A DNA stretch of 64,000 nucleotides from Gordonia lacunae (GCF_002149015.1 NZ_NGFO01000013.1:88679-152678), one strand, 5' to 3'. Counted from the stretch's first letter, positions 44,280 to 53,594 are shown. Program-made: numbers and translations. The notes: generated from the sequence alone by a model not told the origin.

Positions 44280-44301
44280 GGACCCGCGGCGACGCGGGCC
44301 C
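44280..44301. terminator. Hairpin 2 with GCGA loop in DUF3073/purM gap
   Basis: CCCGCG pairs with CGCGGG around a GCGA (GNRA-type) tetraloop, extended by two G-C pairs after one mismatch. It is followed by ATAATTTTG, so this is the best rightward terminator of the three. Confidence 0.6.
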
Positions 44302-44311
44302 ATAATTTTGT

Positions 44312-44343
44312 ACGCACCACCCGTTTCTCGATGGGTGGTGCGT
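44312..44343. terminator. Hairpin 3 in DUF3073/purM gap
   Basis: A perfect 11-bp stem, ACGCACCACCC with GGGTGGTGCGT, ten-base loop. Read leftward it follows the purM stop by 145 bases, preceded there by little structure. For the leftward purF-purM transcript the sequence after it is A/T-rich (CAAAATTATG), a plausible terminator. Confidence 0.65.
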
Positions 44344-44488
44344 GCTCATGCGCCGGTTCCGGGGTGATCACGTCGTCATCAGACGCCGACGCCCGCCGAG
44401 GGAATCCCCTCCGGCGGGCGTTCGGTGTTCTGTGTACGACAGCTCCCCCGCGTCATTGTCGTTGCGAGAGTGCAGGTTCGGGATCGCG

Positions 44489-45598
44489 TCAGAAGCGCGG
44501 GTGCTCCCCGAGCAGGCTGACCCGCGAGTCGGTGTCGGACTTGTCGTTCGCGCGCTTGACCGTACCCAGGACCCAGTTGTCGACATGCCGCGCGGTCAGC
44601 ACGGCCTGCGCCCGATCGGTGTCCTCCGGCGCCACGACCGCGACCATGCCCACGCCCATGTTGAAGGTGCGTTCCATCTCGAGCTGCTCGACCCGGCCGC
44701 GCTGCCCGATCAGGGCGAAGATCGGCGCGGGCGTCCAGGTGTTCCGCTCGAGCTCGGCGACGAGCCCGTGTGGGATCACGCGCGCCAGGTTCTCGGCGAG
44801 CCCGCCGCCGGTGATGTGCGCGAATGTGCGGACATCGGCTTCGGCGATCAGCGCCAGGCAGTCCCGGGCGTAGATCCGGGTCGGCTCGAGCAACTCCTCA
44901 CCCAGGGTGCGCCCGAACTCCTCGACGTGGCCGAACAGGTCCATGTGACCCCACTCGAGCAGCACCTTGCGCGCGAGCGAGTAGCCGTTGGAGTGCAATC
45001 CCGACGACCCCATGCCGATGACGACATCGCCGGCACGCACGCGGTCGGGGGTGAGGACGTTGTCGGCCTCGACGACGCCCACCGCGGTCGCCGACATGTC
45101 GTAGTGGTTGTCCTGCATCAGGCCGGGATGCTCGGCGGTCTCGCCGCCCAGCAGCGCGCAGCCGGCCTCGACACACCCGTCGGCGATACCGGCGACGATC
45201 TGGGCCACCGTCTCGGGGATCACCTTGCCCACGGCGATGTAGTCCTGCAGGAACAGCGGCTCGGCGCCACAGACGACCAGGTCGTCGACGCACATGGCGA
45301 CGAGATCACGACCGACGGTGTCGTGCTTGTCGATGGCCTGGGCCACGGCCAGTTTGGTGCCGACGCCGTCACTGGCGGCCGCGAGGACCGGCTCCCGGTA
45401 GTTGCCCTTGAGCGCGAACAAACCGGAGAAACCGCCGATCCCGCCGAGAACCTCCGGACGCGACGCACGCTTGGCATGGGGCGCAATGAGTTCCACAGCC
45501 CGCTCACCGGCGTCGATGTCGACCCCGGCCGCCGCATACGAGGCCGGTGTCGCGCTCCCGGCCGTCTCGTCGGCAGCAGCATCCCGCTCCGTCATCAC
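44489..45598 (-). CDS. purM: Phosphoribosylformylglycinamidine cyclo-ligase
   Basis: 369 residues. SYAAAGVDIDAGERAVELI, the ATP/FGAM-site blocks LAAASDGVGTKLAVA and MCVDDLVVCGAEPLFLQDY, GGETAEHPGLM and ITGGGLAENLARVIP, all in family order. It converts FGAM plus ATP to AIR, the fifth step of purine synthesis. Start GTG 45598 is seven bases from GGGAG; ATG 45595 directly after is equally possible. It lies 95 bases downstream of purF on the same strand. Confidence 0.95.
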   Translation of the reverse strand: MMTERDAAADETAGSATPASYAAAGVDIDAGERAVELIAPHAKRASRPEVLGGIGGFSGLFALKGNYREPVLAAASDGVGTKLAVAQAIDKHDTVGRDLVAMCVDDLVVCGAEPLFLQDYIAVGKVIPETVAQIVAGIADGCVEAGCALLGGETAEHPGLMQDNHYDMSATAVGVVEADNVLTPDRVRAGDVVIGMGSSGLHSNGYSLARKVLLEWGHMDLFGHVEEFGRTLGEELLEPTRIYARDCLALIAEADVRTFAHITGGGLAENLARVIPHGLVAELERNTWTPAPIFALIGQRGRVEQLEMERTFNMGVGMVAVVAPEDTDRAQAVLTARHVDNWVLGTVKRANDKSDTDSRVSLLGEHPRF

Positions 45599-45693
45599 CG
45601 CAGCACTCCCGTTCCAAAAAGATCTCGGTCGAACGTTGTTTCCGGCGTGTTCGCCGACGGGTCATACGGTACCGGAGGGCCGACGGCGCGGAA

Positions 45694-47304
45694 TCAGGGC
45701 CGCATGACCGCGCTGACGTTGTCGTTCGGCTTGGTCAGGGGGTCCACCGTCCGGTCGCCGGCGGCGCTGGCCAGCATCTGTTCGAGGACGGCCTTGCCCA
45801 TCGAGGTCTCCTTGGGCAGCTCGATCGGGTATTTGCCGTCGAAGCATGCCGCGCAGAGGGCCGAGGCGTCCTGCCCGGTCGAGTTGATCATCTCGTCGAT
45901 GCTGATGTAGCCGAGCGAGTCGGCGCCGATGGCCTGGCGGACACCCTCGACCATGCCGGCCTCGGACTCCATGCCGTTGGCGATGAGCTCGGCGGGCGAG
46001 GCGAAGTCGATGCCATAGAAGCACGGCCACCGGACCGGGCTCGACGCGATGCGGACGTGCACCTCGGCGGCGCCGGCCTCACGCAGCATCCGGATGAGCG
46101 CGCGCTGGGTGTTGCCCCGCACGATCGAGTCGTCGACGACGACGAGTCGCTTCCCGCGGATGACCTCGCGCAGCGGGTTGAGCTTGAGACGGATACCGAG
46201 CTGCCGGATCGTCTGCGACGGCTGGATGAAGGTCCGGCCGACGTAGGCGTTCTTCATCAGGCCCTGGCCGTAGGGGATGCCCGATTCCTGGGCGAAACCG
46301 ACGGCCGCCGGAACACCGGACTCCGGCACCGGGATCACCAGGTCACCCTCGGCGGGGTGCTCCTTGGCCAGACGCCGACCGATCTCCACGCGGGTCGAGT
46401 GGACCGACCGGCCGTGGATCACCGAGTCCGGGCGGGCGAGATAGACGTATTCGAAGACACAACCGCTGGGCGTGGGCTCGGCGAAGCGGGAGCTGCGCAC
46501 GCCGTCGGCGTCGATGGCCAGCAGCTCACCCGGCTCGATGTCGCGGACGAACGACGCACCGACGATGTCGAGGGCCGCGGTCTCCGAGGCGACCACCCAG
46601 CCGCGGTCGAGGCGGCCGAGCGACAGCGGGCGTACCCCGTGCGGGTCGCGGGCGGCGTAGAGCGTGTGCTCGTCCATGAAGGTCAGGCAGAAGGCGCCCT
46701 TGAGCGTCGGCAGCAGCTCCATGGCGGCCTGCTCGATGGAGCTGTCGGCGGCGCCGTGCGCGAGCAGCGCACCCACGACATCGGAGTCCGACGTGGCCGC
46801 CGAGCTCTTGATCCCCTGCTCCCGCGCACGAGCGGCGAGGTCCGCGGTGTTGACCAGGTTGCCGTTGTGACCCAGCGCCACGCCCGTGCCGGCATCGGTG
46901 GTGCGGAAGATCGGCTGGGAATTCTCCCAGGTGGTCGACCCGGTGGTGGAGTACCGGCAGTGGCCGATCGCCACATGGCCGCTCATCGCACCGAGCGTCT
47001 GCTCGTCGAAGACCTGGCTGACCAGCCCCAGGTCCTTGAAGACGACCACCTGACTGCCGTCGCCGACGGCGATACCGGCGGCCTCCTGGCCGCGGTGCTG
47101 CAGGGCATAGAGGCCGTAGTAGCTCAGTTTGGCTACGTCCTCGCCGGGCGCCCAGACACCGAACACACCGCATTCCTCACGCGGTTCGTTCTCGGGTTCG
47201 TCCAGCGGGGCCGGGTTGGCCGCACCCGCGCCACGTGCGGAGCATCCGCCCGCCGGCGTCGTGGGAGCGAGCAGGTTCACGTTGGCGATCGAATGATCAG
47301 GCAT
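45694..47304 (-). CDS. purF: Amidophosphoribosyltransferase
   Basis: 536 residues. A short propeptide-like N-terminus precedes EECGVFGVW, whose Cys becomes the N-terminal glutaminase nucleophile after cleavage. GHCRYSTTGSTTWENSQP is the class II glutaminase motif, VVVDDSIVRGNTQRA the PRPP-binding loop, and C-terminal Cys residues (SALCAACFDG and others) suit the iron-sulfur cluster of the B. subtilis-type enzyme. It commits PRPP to purine synthesis and is fed back by AMP/GMP in characterised enzymes. First gene of purF-purM. Confidence 0.95.
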   Translation of the reverse strand: MPDHSIANVNLLAPTTPAGGCSARGAGAANPAPLDEPENEPREECGVFGVWAPGEDVAKLSYYGLYALQHRGQEAAGIAVGDGSQVVVFKDLGLVSQVFDEQTLGAMSGHVAIGHCRYSTTGSTTWENSQPIFRTTDAGTGVALGHNGNLVNTADLAARAREQGIKSSAATSDSDVVGALLAHGAADSSIEQAAMELLPTLKGAFCLTFMDEHTLYAARDPHGVRPLSLGRLDRGWVVASETAALDIVGASFVRDIEPGELLAIDADGVRSSRFAEPTPSGCVFEYVYLARPDSVIHGRSVHSTRVEIGRRLAKEHPAEGDLVIPVPESGVPAAVGFAQESGIPYGQGLMKNAYVGRTFIQPSQTIRQLGIRLKLNPLREVIRGKRLVVVDDSIVRGNTQRALIRMLREAGAAEVHVRIASSPVRWPCFYGIDFASPAELIANGMESEAGMVEGVRQAIGADSLGYISIDEMINSTGQDASALCAACFDGKYPIELPKETSMGKAVLEQMLASAAGDRTVDPLTKPNDNVSAVMRP

Positions 47305-47469
47305 CGACTAGCTCCCTGGGGCTGCGAATCGGTCCGTCGAGTGGGCTGGGAGACATCTGGGAGTTTACGGGTCGGTCGGCTCCCGATGCGAATCTTGCAG
47401 CGGTGCGGTCCGGCGGGTCATTCCATGACGCTCCGATCGAGTGACGGATCACACTCCGTCTCACCGGCC

Positions 47470-47874
47470 TCACCGATCGCCCGACGTACCGATCGGGACG
47501 AGCGGGAGCAGGTCGGCGATCAGTCCGGCACGGTGTCCGGAGGCGTCGATGTCGCCCGCGGCGAGGGCATCGTCGTAGGAGACGACACCGGCGACGAGCA
47601 GCAGCCAGGTCCGGGGCGACATCTCGACGACGTTCGGCGGCGTCCCGCGGGTGTGCCGGGGACCCTCGATGCACTGCACCGCGACGAACGGGGGTACCCG
47701 GACCTCGACCGAGTTCCCCGGCGCGAGGTGTTCGAGCGTCCGGGCCGACTGTCGGACGGCGTCGGCGAGCGCGGCACGTCCCGGCGACGGCGCGGTCGGT
47801 TCGACGAGCCAGTCCGAGACGGCCAGCACAGCGGCTCGGACCTCTGCTGGGTCCACTCTCCTACGTGGTGGCAC
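47470..47874 (-). CDS. Sterol-carrier-family-like small protein (Rv0807-like)
   Basis: 134 residues. A helical N-terminus is followed by NSVEVRVPPFVAVQCIEGPRHTRGTPPNVVEMSPRTWLLLVAG, the pattern of the short bacterial SCP-like proteins that neighbour purF (Rv0807 in M. tuberculosis). It lacks a long SCP2 lipid tunnel region, so lipid binding is only a family inference. GTG start chosen by the basic PPRRR opening; the open frame above it would run into the divergent ligase gene. It lies 165 bases upstream of purF on the same strand. Confidence 0.75.
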   Translation of the reverse strand: MPPRRRVDPAEVRAAVLAVSDWLVEPTAPSPGRAALADAVRQSARTLEHLAPGNSVEVRVPPFVAVQCIEGPRHTRGTPPNVVEMSPRTWLLLVAGVVSYDDALAAGDIDASGHRAGLIADLLPLVPIGTSGDR

Positions 47875-47929
47875 CCGGCCATTCTCCCAAGCGGGTTCGG
47901 GGCGGCTCGGATCGGGCAGTATTGACCGC

Positions 47930-49438
47930 ATGGGAGCCGAGGTGTCCAAGCAGCAGTTCACCGGTGAGGACCGGGTTCGTTTCCGGCGCCAGGTGGGGCG
48001 CGGGACGGAAGCGATCGCCCGGATGCTCGCCGACGGGTTGTTCACCGACCAGGGGCGGCCCCCGAAGCCGCTGCTCGGCATGGAGGTGGAGCTCAACCTC
48101 GTCGACGAGGACATGCGGCCGGCGATGGCCAACGCCGCGGTCCTCGAGGCGATCGCCGATCCCGACTACCAGACCGAACTCGGGCAGTTCAACATCGAGA
48201 TCAACGTCTCGCCGCGACCGTTCACCACCGACGACACCATCTCGCTCGAGCAGGCGCTGCGCACGTCACTCAACCGGGCCGAACAACGGGCGGCGCAGAC
48301 GTCGAGCCACCTGGTGATGATCGGCATGCTCCCGACGCTGCGGTCGGAACACTTTGCGCATCACTGGATCTCGGCGAATCCACGGTACGACCTGCTCAAC
48401 GAGCAGATCTTCGCCGCGCGGGGTGAGGACCTCGAGATCGACATCACCGGTGTGCCTCTGACCGACGCCCACAACACCGAACACCTGCGCACCTCGACCG
48501 ACTCGATCCTGCCCGAGGCCGCCTGCACGTCGTTGCAGCTGCACCTCCGGGTGGCGCCGGAAGACTTTGCCGCGCACTGGAATGCGGCACAGGCAATCGC
48601 CGGCGTGCAGGTCGCACTGGCCGGCAACTCACCGTTCCTCGCCGAGACCGCGTTGTGGCACGAGAGTCGCATCCCGGTCTTCGAGCAGGCCACCGACACG
48701 CGGCCGCTGGAGCTGAAGAATCAAGGTGTGCGCCCGCGGGTGTGGTTCGGGGAGCGTTGGATCAACACGATCTTCGACCTCTTCGAGGAGAACACCCGCT
48801 ACTTCCCCGCCCTCCTCCCGGTCTCCACCGACACCGACCCGCTGGCCGAACTCGACGACGGACGCATCCCGACCCTCGACGAACTGCGCCTGCACAACGG
48901 GACCGTCTACCGCTGGAATCGTCCGGTCTACGACATCCACGAGGGCCAGGCCCATCTGCGCGTCGAGAACCGCGTGCTGCCCGCGGGCCCGACGGTCGTC
49001 GACACGATGGCCAATGCCGCCTTCTACTACGGCGTCGTCCGCGGCCTCGTCGAATCCGACCGGCCACTGTGGTCGCGGATGTCGTTCAACGCCGCCGCCG
49101 AGAACCTGCAGTCCGGCGCGCGCTCCGGGATGGAGTCCCAGCTGTACTGGCCCGATGTCGGCTGGGTTCGTCCCGACGAGCTCGTCCTCCGCCGGCTCCT
49201 CGTGCTCGCCGAGGACGGACTTCGCCGGTTCGGGGTCTCCGACAAGGCCCGTAAGCGGTACCTGTCGGTGATCGAGGGCCGCTGCATCTCTCGTCAGACC
49301 GGGTCGGTCTGGCAACGCCAGGCGGTCGCGGCCCGCGAGCGCGCGGGCGAGAGCCGGACACAGGCGTTGCAGGGCATGCTGCGCGACTACGTGACCCAGA
49401 TGCACGAGGGTGAGCCGGTCCACACCTGGCAGGTGTGA
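47930..49438 (+). CDS. Glutamate-cysteine ligase family (GCS2-like) protein
   Basis: 502 residues. [24 protein letters not shown] and [15 protein letters not shown] are the ATP-grasp-like Glu ligands of the GCS2 carboxylate-amine ligases, followed by [11 protein letters not shown] and [21 protein letters not shown]-terminal [33 protein letters not shown] completes the site. The length is above YbdK (about 370) and the amine substrate is unknown. Mycobacteriales use mycothiol, not glutathione, and ergothioneine synthesis uses EgtA of the same superfamily, so a gamma-glutamyl ligase role is reasonable but unproven. ATG in a clean divergent gap. Confidence 0.85.
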   Translation: MGAEVSKQQFTGEDRVRFRRQVGRGTEAIARMLADGLFTDQGRPPKPLLGMEVELNLVDEDMRPAMANAAVLEAIADPDYQTELGQFNIEINVSPRPFTTDDTISLEQALRTSLNRAEQRAAQTSSHLVMIGMLPTLRSEHFAHHWISANPRYDLLNEQIFAARGEDLEIDITGVPLTDAHNTEHLRTSTDSILPEAACTSLQLHLRVAPEDFAAHWNAAQAIAGVQVALAGNSPFLAETALWHESRIPVFEQATDTRPLELKNQGVRPRVWFGERWINTIFDLFEENTRYFPALLPVSTDTDPLAELDDGRIPTLDELRLHNGTVYRWNRPVYDIHEGQAHLRVENRVLPAGPTVVDTMANAAFYYGVVRGLVESDRPLWSRMSFNAAAENLQSGARSGMESQLYWPDVGWVRPDELVLRRLLVLAEDGLRRFGVSDKARKRYLSVIEGRCISRQTGSVWQRQAVAARERAGESRTQALQGMLRDYVTQMHEGEPVHTWQV

Positions 49439-49472
49439 CACCCGACGGTGGACCCTGGACGACACACCTGCT

Positions 49473-49495
49473 TTAATGGAAACAATTTCCATTAA
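49473..49495. promoter_or_regulatory. Zur-type operator overlapping the rpmJ2 ribosome-binding site
   Basis: A perfect 10-3-10 inverted repeat: arm TTAATGGAAA, centre CAA, arm TTTCCATTAA. The TAATGRAAA...TTTYCATTA form is that of mycobacterial Zur/Fur-family sites. The right arm runs into AAGGAGG, so a bound repressor would cover the promoter end and translation start of the L36 gene. Confidence 0.8.
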
Positions 49496-49505
49496 GGAGG
49501 CTACG

Positions 49506-49628
49506 TTGAAGGTTCGTGCATCCATCCGTTCGTTGAAGAACCAACCCGGCTCGCAGGTGGTCAAGCGCAAGGGGCGCATCTACGTGATCAACAAGGGCAA
49601 CCCCAGATTCAAGGCGCGCCAGGGCTGA
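49506..49628 (+). CDS. rpmJ2: Zinc-independent ribosomal protein L36 (C- paralogue)
   Basis: 40 residues: [29 protein letters not shown], then a [10 protein letters not shown] tail. It has the L36 length and fold pattern but none of the Cys/His zinc ligands of the standard L36. Such C- paralogues replace the zinc-binding form under zinc starvation, releasing zinc from ribosomes. Start is TTG, five bases after GGAGG. Other C- ribosomal genes (L28, L33, S14, S18) usually cluster with it; none is adjacent here, so this is a lone member controlled by its own Zur-type site. Confidence 0.93.
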   Translation: MKVRASIRSLKNQPGSQVVKRKGRIYVINKGNPRFKARQG

Positions 49629-49815
49629 TCGCCGGCGCGGCGGGTGCCAGACGCATCGCCCGCGCCGAGCAGTACCCCTCGACCGAGCCGATGACGACGC
49701 CATCCCGCCGAACCATATCATTCACCGCCGACAGAATATCGACCTCGGCGATTCGTCGATATACGGTGTCACACAGACCTTTTCGTGGTTGCGAACCACC
49801 GAGACGGGTGTATAC

Positions 49816-49831
49816 TCGAACATACATTCGC
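49816..49831. promoter_or_regulatory. SOS/LexA-like box upstream of HNH gene
   Basis: TCGAACATACATTCGC matches the actinobacterial LexA consensus TCGAACnnnnGTTCGA at 10 of 12 specified positions, the left half being perfect. It lies 26 bases before the HNH gene start. In M. tuberculosis several 13E12-family genes carry SOS boxes, which supports the call. Confidence 0.55.
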
Positions 49832-49856
49832 AGCTACGTTTCGGGGGGTGACCGTC

Positions 49857-51467
49857 ATGGCCGACACCACACATGTCGACGACGAGTCGACGGCGCCGCG
49901 ACCACGTGCCGTCGAGCTGGTCGCCGAGTTGCACGCGATCCTCGACGAACTGCAGACCGTCGATCTGTCGCCGTGTACCGACGACGAGCTGATCGATGTC
50001 GCGTCTGCGACCGAACGCGCGATCGCTCGAACCACTTTCGCCGGTGACCGGCAGGTCGCCGAGGTCGAGGCTCGTGATCTGCCTGGTAAGACCGGTTACC
50101 GCACGCTCACCCAGTTCATGAACCACCGCCTCCGCATCACCAACCCGGTGCGACGACGCAAACACCTCAACGCCACCGCCACACTCACCTGCCTCAACGG
50201 CGACCGCCTCGAACCCGAACACCCCACCCTGGCCGAAGCATTCGCCCAAGGAACGGTGGGCACGGCCCACGTCCAGGCCACACTCGATGTCCTCGACCGC
50301 ATCCCGAACGCAGTCGACCACGACGTGAAGGTCGCCGCCGAACGTCAGATGGCCGAGATCGCCGAAGCCCACACCCCTGCCGACATCACCCAACTCGGTG
50401 CGCGGCTCCTCGCCCACCTCGACCCCGACGGCACCCTGGCCGACGACTCGGAACGCACACGACGCCGCAACCTCTGGGTCAACCGGCAACGCGCCGACGG
50501 CACCGCCAAACTCACCGGCACCCTCACCCCCGAACTCGCTGCCCGCGTCACGATGCTGCTGGCCGTCTGGGCGAAACCCGGCATGAACAACCCCAACGAT
50601 CCTTACTCGCCCACAGGATCTTTCGAAGATGCCGACCCCGAGGCCCTCGCCGCCGCAGCCGAACGTGACGATCGCACCCCCGCCCAGATCAACCACGACG
50701 CACTCAATGCTTTACTGAAAGCCGTCCTCGACGACGGGTTGCTCGGGAAATCCCATCGCGGCCTACCCGTGCAACTGATCATCAAAGCCGACCTCACCGA
50801 CCTCATCCGTGAAGCCGGCTTGGCCACCACCGCCACCGGCACCCTGCTCCCCATCCCCGACCTGATCGCGATGGCCGGTGACGTTCAGCCGTGGTTGGCG
50901 ATCTTCAAAGACGCCACCGCCGTTCCCCTGCACTTCGGACGCGGCAAACGTCTGGCCACCCGCGAACAACGCCTCGTCTCCTTCGCCCGTCCTGACGGTG
51001 AGGTGTGCTCGGCACCTGGCTGCGATCAGCCCGCCACCCACGTCGAACTCCACCACGCCCAGAAGGACTGGGCCAAAGGTGGTCTCACCGACATCGACGA
51101 CCTCGCCCCCGCCTGCCCACGACACAACCGCATGGTCGGCCCGAAACCGGGCCAGTACACCACCCGCATCGCACGGTCCGGCACCGACGAGGGCCGCTGC
51201 GTCTGGCGATTGAACGCCGAACCCGGTGCGCCACCCAACCCCGAGCGCCTCAACCGCCGACCCGACCTACCCCGGCGATTCGCACACCATCTGAACATCG
51301 TGCGCGACGAGATCCACGGACCGACCGCCCGGCCCGGCGATCAGGCACGCAGCTCATGGCTGACGATCAGCCACGTCATCGACGTCCGACCACCACGACC
51401 CGGCCCTCCCACACCCCGCCCCTCACCGGTCGAAGCACACCTCATGGAGTTACTCGCCACTCGATGA
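49857..51467 (+). CDS. DUF222/HNH-endonuclease protein (REP13E12-like family)
   Basis: 536 residues. DUF222 region (TDDELIDVASATERAIARTTFAGDRQVAEVEARD onward) with an AEAFAQGTVGTAHVQATLDVL segment and RRNLWVNRQRADGTAKLTGTLTPELAARV, then a C-terminal HNH nuclease: CSAPGCDQPATHVELHHAQKDWAKGG...NLAPACPRHNR type. The 13E12 family is abundant and repetitive in Mycobacteriales; some copies are phage attachment sites or mobile. No flanking direct repeat is visible. ATG follows a weakly purine-rich leader, so translation may be leaderless-like. Likely DNA-damage induced via the SOS-like box; biochemical role unknown. Confidence 0.88.
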   Translation: MADTTHVDDESTAPRPRAVELVAELHAILDELQTVDLSPCTDDELIDVASATERAIARTTFAGDRQVAEVEARDLPGKTGYRTLTQFMNHRLRITNPVRRRKHLNATATLTCLNGDRLEPEHPTLAEAFAQGTVGTAHVQATLDVLDRIPNAVDHDVKVAAERQMAEIAEAHTPADITQLGARLLAHLDPDGTLADDSERTRRRNLWVNRQRADGTAKLTGTLTPELAARVTMLLAVWAKPGMNNPNDPYSPTGSFEDADPEALAAAAERDDRTPAQINHDALNALLKAVLDDGLLGKSHRGLPVQLIIKADLTDLIREAGLATTATGTLLPIPDLIAMAGDVQPWLAIFKDATAVPLHFGRGKRLATREQRLVSFARPDGEVCSAPGCDQPATHVELHHAQKDWAKGGLTDIDDLAPACPRHNRMVGPKPGQYTTRIARSGTDEGRCVWRLNAEPGAPPNPERLNRRPDLPRRFAHHLNIVRDEIHGPTARPGDQARSSWLTISHVIDVRPPRPGPPTPRPSPVEAHLMELLATR

Positions 51468-51508
51468 CCCGCGCCCCTGGGATCTCATCGGCCACCATCG
51501 TCGAGCGG

Positions 51509-52588
51509 CTACTCCTGCACGAACAACCCGCGACCCGTCACGAGTGGGAGATCCAGTGCGGTGACCAGGCCCGGCTTCGCATCAACCACCGCCGCAACGG
51601 AATTGACGAGGCGCATCGCGGTGACGATCATGCCGGACACGTTGTGGTCGCCGTTCTCGCCGTGATGCCCGAACTCGACGGTCATCTCGGGCTCGCCGGA
51701 GATCGCGATCCGGTAGCAACCGTCACCCTCGTGCGGGGACGGCCACTCCGGGCACTGATCGGGGTGGGTGCGTGTGTAGTGTTCCAGCACAACTCGATCC
51801 ACGCCGCCGACCTGCCCGGCCACCTCGAAGCGGACCGCGGCCATCGTGCCCTTCGGGATCTCCACGGAGACGGTCGAGTAGTCGCGATCGGCCTCGACGC
51901 GCTCGACGCGTTCCACCAGCGGCTCGTCGAGCACGAGGTCGAGACCGGCGGCGATCTGTCGCACCACACTCCCCCACCCCATCGACAGGATGCCCGGCGC
52001 GAACAACAGCGGCGTCGCGTCGAGCGGCTGCCCGAAGCCGAACAGATCACGCATGACAACCGGCTGGTAGTAGGTCGAGTAGTCGGCGATCTCCTGACAG
52101 CGCACCTCGTCGATCCGCTGCGACAGGCTCGTCATCGCCAGCGGCAGCACGTCATTCGCGAAGCCGGGGTCGATGCCGTTGACGTGCAGGCTCGCACCGC
52201 CCGTCTCGCCCGCGGCCTCGATCCGGTCCAGGAGCGAATCCGGCAGGATGCCCTGCGGGAACTGCAGGACGACCGGCCCGCTCGAGACCACGTTGATCCC
52301 GTTCTCCACGAAGAAGATCAGGTCCTCGATGGCCTCCATGACGCGGTCGTCGGTCATGGCGGTGTGCACGATGCAGTCAGGCTTCAGGGCGATCAGGGCG
52401 TCGCGGTCGCCGGTCGCCACCACACCCAGCTCGCGGCCGAGGCCGGCCAGCTCACCGGCGTCCTTGCCGGCCTTGGCGGGGTCGGACACCCAGACCCCCA
52501 CGAGTTCGAGGTCCCCCCGGGCGTCGATCCCGGCGATGGCATGTCGTCCGACGGTTCCGGTCGACCACTCGACCACGCGCAATGTCAT
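51509..52588 (-). CDS. NAD(P)-binding dihydrodipicolinate-reductase-like protein, probable KstR regulon
   Basis: 359 residues. VEWSTGTVGRHAIAGI is a Rossmann dinucleotide loop and VVSSGPVVLQFPQG, NGIDPGFANDVLPLA and HPDQCPEWP are marks of the actinobacterial DapB/2,4-diaminopentanoate-dehydrogenase-like family. Members occur in sterol- and lipid-degradation regulons with unknown substrates. A KstR-like operator lies 12-25 bases upstream of the ATG, which is the main functional hint. TAG stop, 41 bases from the HNH gene end. Confidence 0.85.
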   Translation of the reverse strand: MTLRVVEWSTGTVGRHAIAGIDARGDLELVGVWVSDPAKAGKDAGELAGLGRELGVVATGDRDALIALKPDCIVHTAMTDDRVMEAIEDLIFFVENGINVVSSGPVVLQFPQGILPDSLLDRIEAAGETGGASLHVNGIDPGFANDVLPLAMTSLSQRIDEVRCQEIADYSTYYQPVVMRDLFGFGQPLDATPLLFAPGILSMGWGSVVRQIAAGLDLVLDEPLVERVERVEADRDYSTVSVEIPKGTMAAVRFEVAGQVGGVDRVVLEHYTRTHPDQCPEWPSPHEGDGCYRIAISGEPEMTVEFGHHGENGDHNVSGMIVTAMRLVNSVAAVVDAKPGLVTALDLPLVTGRGLFVQE

Positions 52589-52599
52589 GCGAACCAAAC

Positions 52600-52613
52600 T
52601 AGAACACGTTCCA
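52600..52613. promoter_or_regulatory. KstR-type operator upstream of dihydrodipicolinate-reductase-like gene
   Basis: TAGAACACGTTCCA fits TnnAACnnGTTnnA exactly and shares TAGAAC with the site at 33061. It is just upstream of the leftward ATG and 46 bases from the divergent phosphodiesterase start, so it could control either or both. Confidence 0.65.
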
Positions 52614-52658
52614 CTTCGGCGTGCCGATTCGGCGAGATGCATCGCTAAGGTCGGAGCT

Positions 52659-53594
52659 GTGACTGCCTTGTCGCCCCCGGACCCCGCGGCCGCCCCGATC
52701 CACATCGACCATGATGGCCATCGGACGATGCTCAAGTGGCACCGTGGCCGCCGGCGCGCCGACGATCCGGCGTTCACCGCGACCCGGATCGTCGAGGGCA
52801 TGCGACTCGGCGCGAGCATCGAGGTCGACCTGGTGATCCACGCCGACCGGGGTTTCGCCGTCCTGCACGACCGGACTGTCGACCACGCCACCACCGGTAC
52901 CGGTGCGGTGTCGGCGCTCCCGGCGTCGTATCTGCGGGACCTGCACCTGCGGGACAACGACGGCCACCCCATCGGTGACCGCGTGCTCCTGCTCGAGGAC
53001 CTGACGAAACTCTTCGACGGCGTCGACATCGCGCCCACCGCATCGCTCCAGCTCGACTTCAAGGAGGACGACGCCGCTCTCGATCCCCCGGCCGTGGCGG
53101 TGTTCGCCCGTAGCGTGGCGTCTCACGCACGGCACTACATCCTGTCGTGCGGCGACGCCGCGGCGGTCGACACGTTGGCCTCGGCCGCGCCGGGCATCCG
53201 GATCGGTTACGACCCTTGCCATCACGGTGCCGCCGAGGCCGCGATCCGATCCGGGGACTTCGACGGCTTCGTCGACCGCGCGGTGGCGGCGTCACCGGAT
53301 GCCGAGATGGTCTACCTGGAGAACCGGTTGATCCTGGCTGCCGATCGACGCGGCCACGATCTGGTCGGCGCATTTCACGAGCGCGGCCGTCTCGTCGACG
53401 GGTACACGGTGACCCGGGTGGGGCCACGCGTCGCCCCGGACATCAGGAGGTTGCTGGAGCTACGGGTCGATCAGATCACGACCGACGACCCGGAGGCCCT
53501 GGCGGCTCTCGACGTCGACGGGACTGGGCGCGAGCCGGGATCACGGTTGGTCCGCTGGCTCCGCGGTGCTGCCGGACGCTCAGACGTGGAGTGA
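52659..53594 (+). CDS. Glycerophosphodiester phosphodiesterase
   Basis: 311 residues in the GDPD TIM-barrel pattern. MLKWHRGRRRADDPAFT holds the catalytic His, IEVDLVIHADRGFAVLHD the Glu-Asp metal ligands and second His-Asp, and QLDFKEDD a later acidic ligand. No signal peptide, so probably cytosolic hydrolysis of glycerophosphodiesters. The Trp in place of the usual Ala before His-Arg-Gly is unusual. GTG follows AAGGTCGGAG. The stop overlaps the convergent DUF2752 stop by 15 bases. Confidence 0.85.
   Translation: MTALSPPDPAAAPIHIDHDGHRTMLKWHRGRRRADDPAFTATRIVEGMRLGASIEVDLVIHADRGFAVLHDRTVDHATTGTGAVSALPASYLRDLHLRDNDGHPIGDRVLLLEDLTKLFDGVDIAPTASLQLDFKEDDAALDPPAVAVFARSVASHARHYILSCGDAAAVDTLASAAPGIRIGYDPCHHGAAEAAIRSGDFDGFVDRAVAASPDAEMVYLENRLILAADRRGHDLVGAFHERGRLVDGYTVTRVGPRVAPDIRRLLELRVDQITTDDPEALAALDVDGTGREPGSRLVRWLRGAAGRSDVE

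Noticed and set aside
49857..51467. Calling the 13E12-type gene an insertion sequence or attachment site
   Set aside because: No terminal inverted repeats, target duplications or integrase are seen around it.
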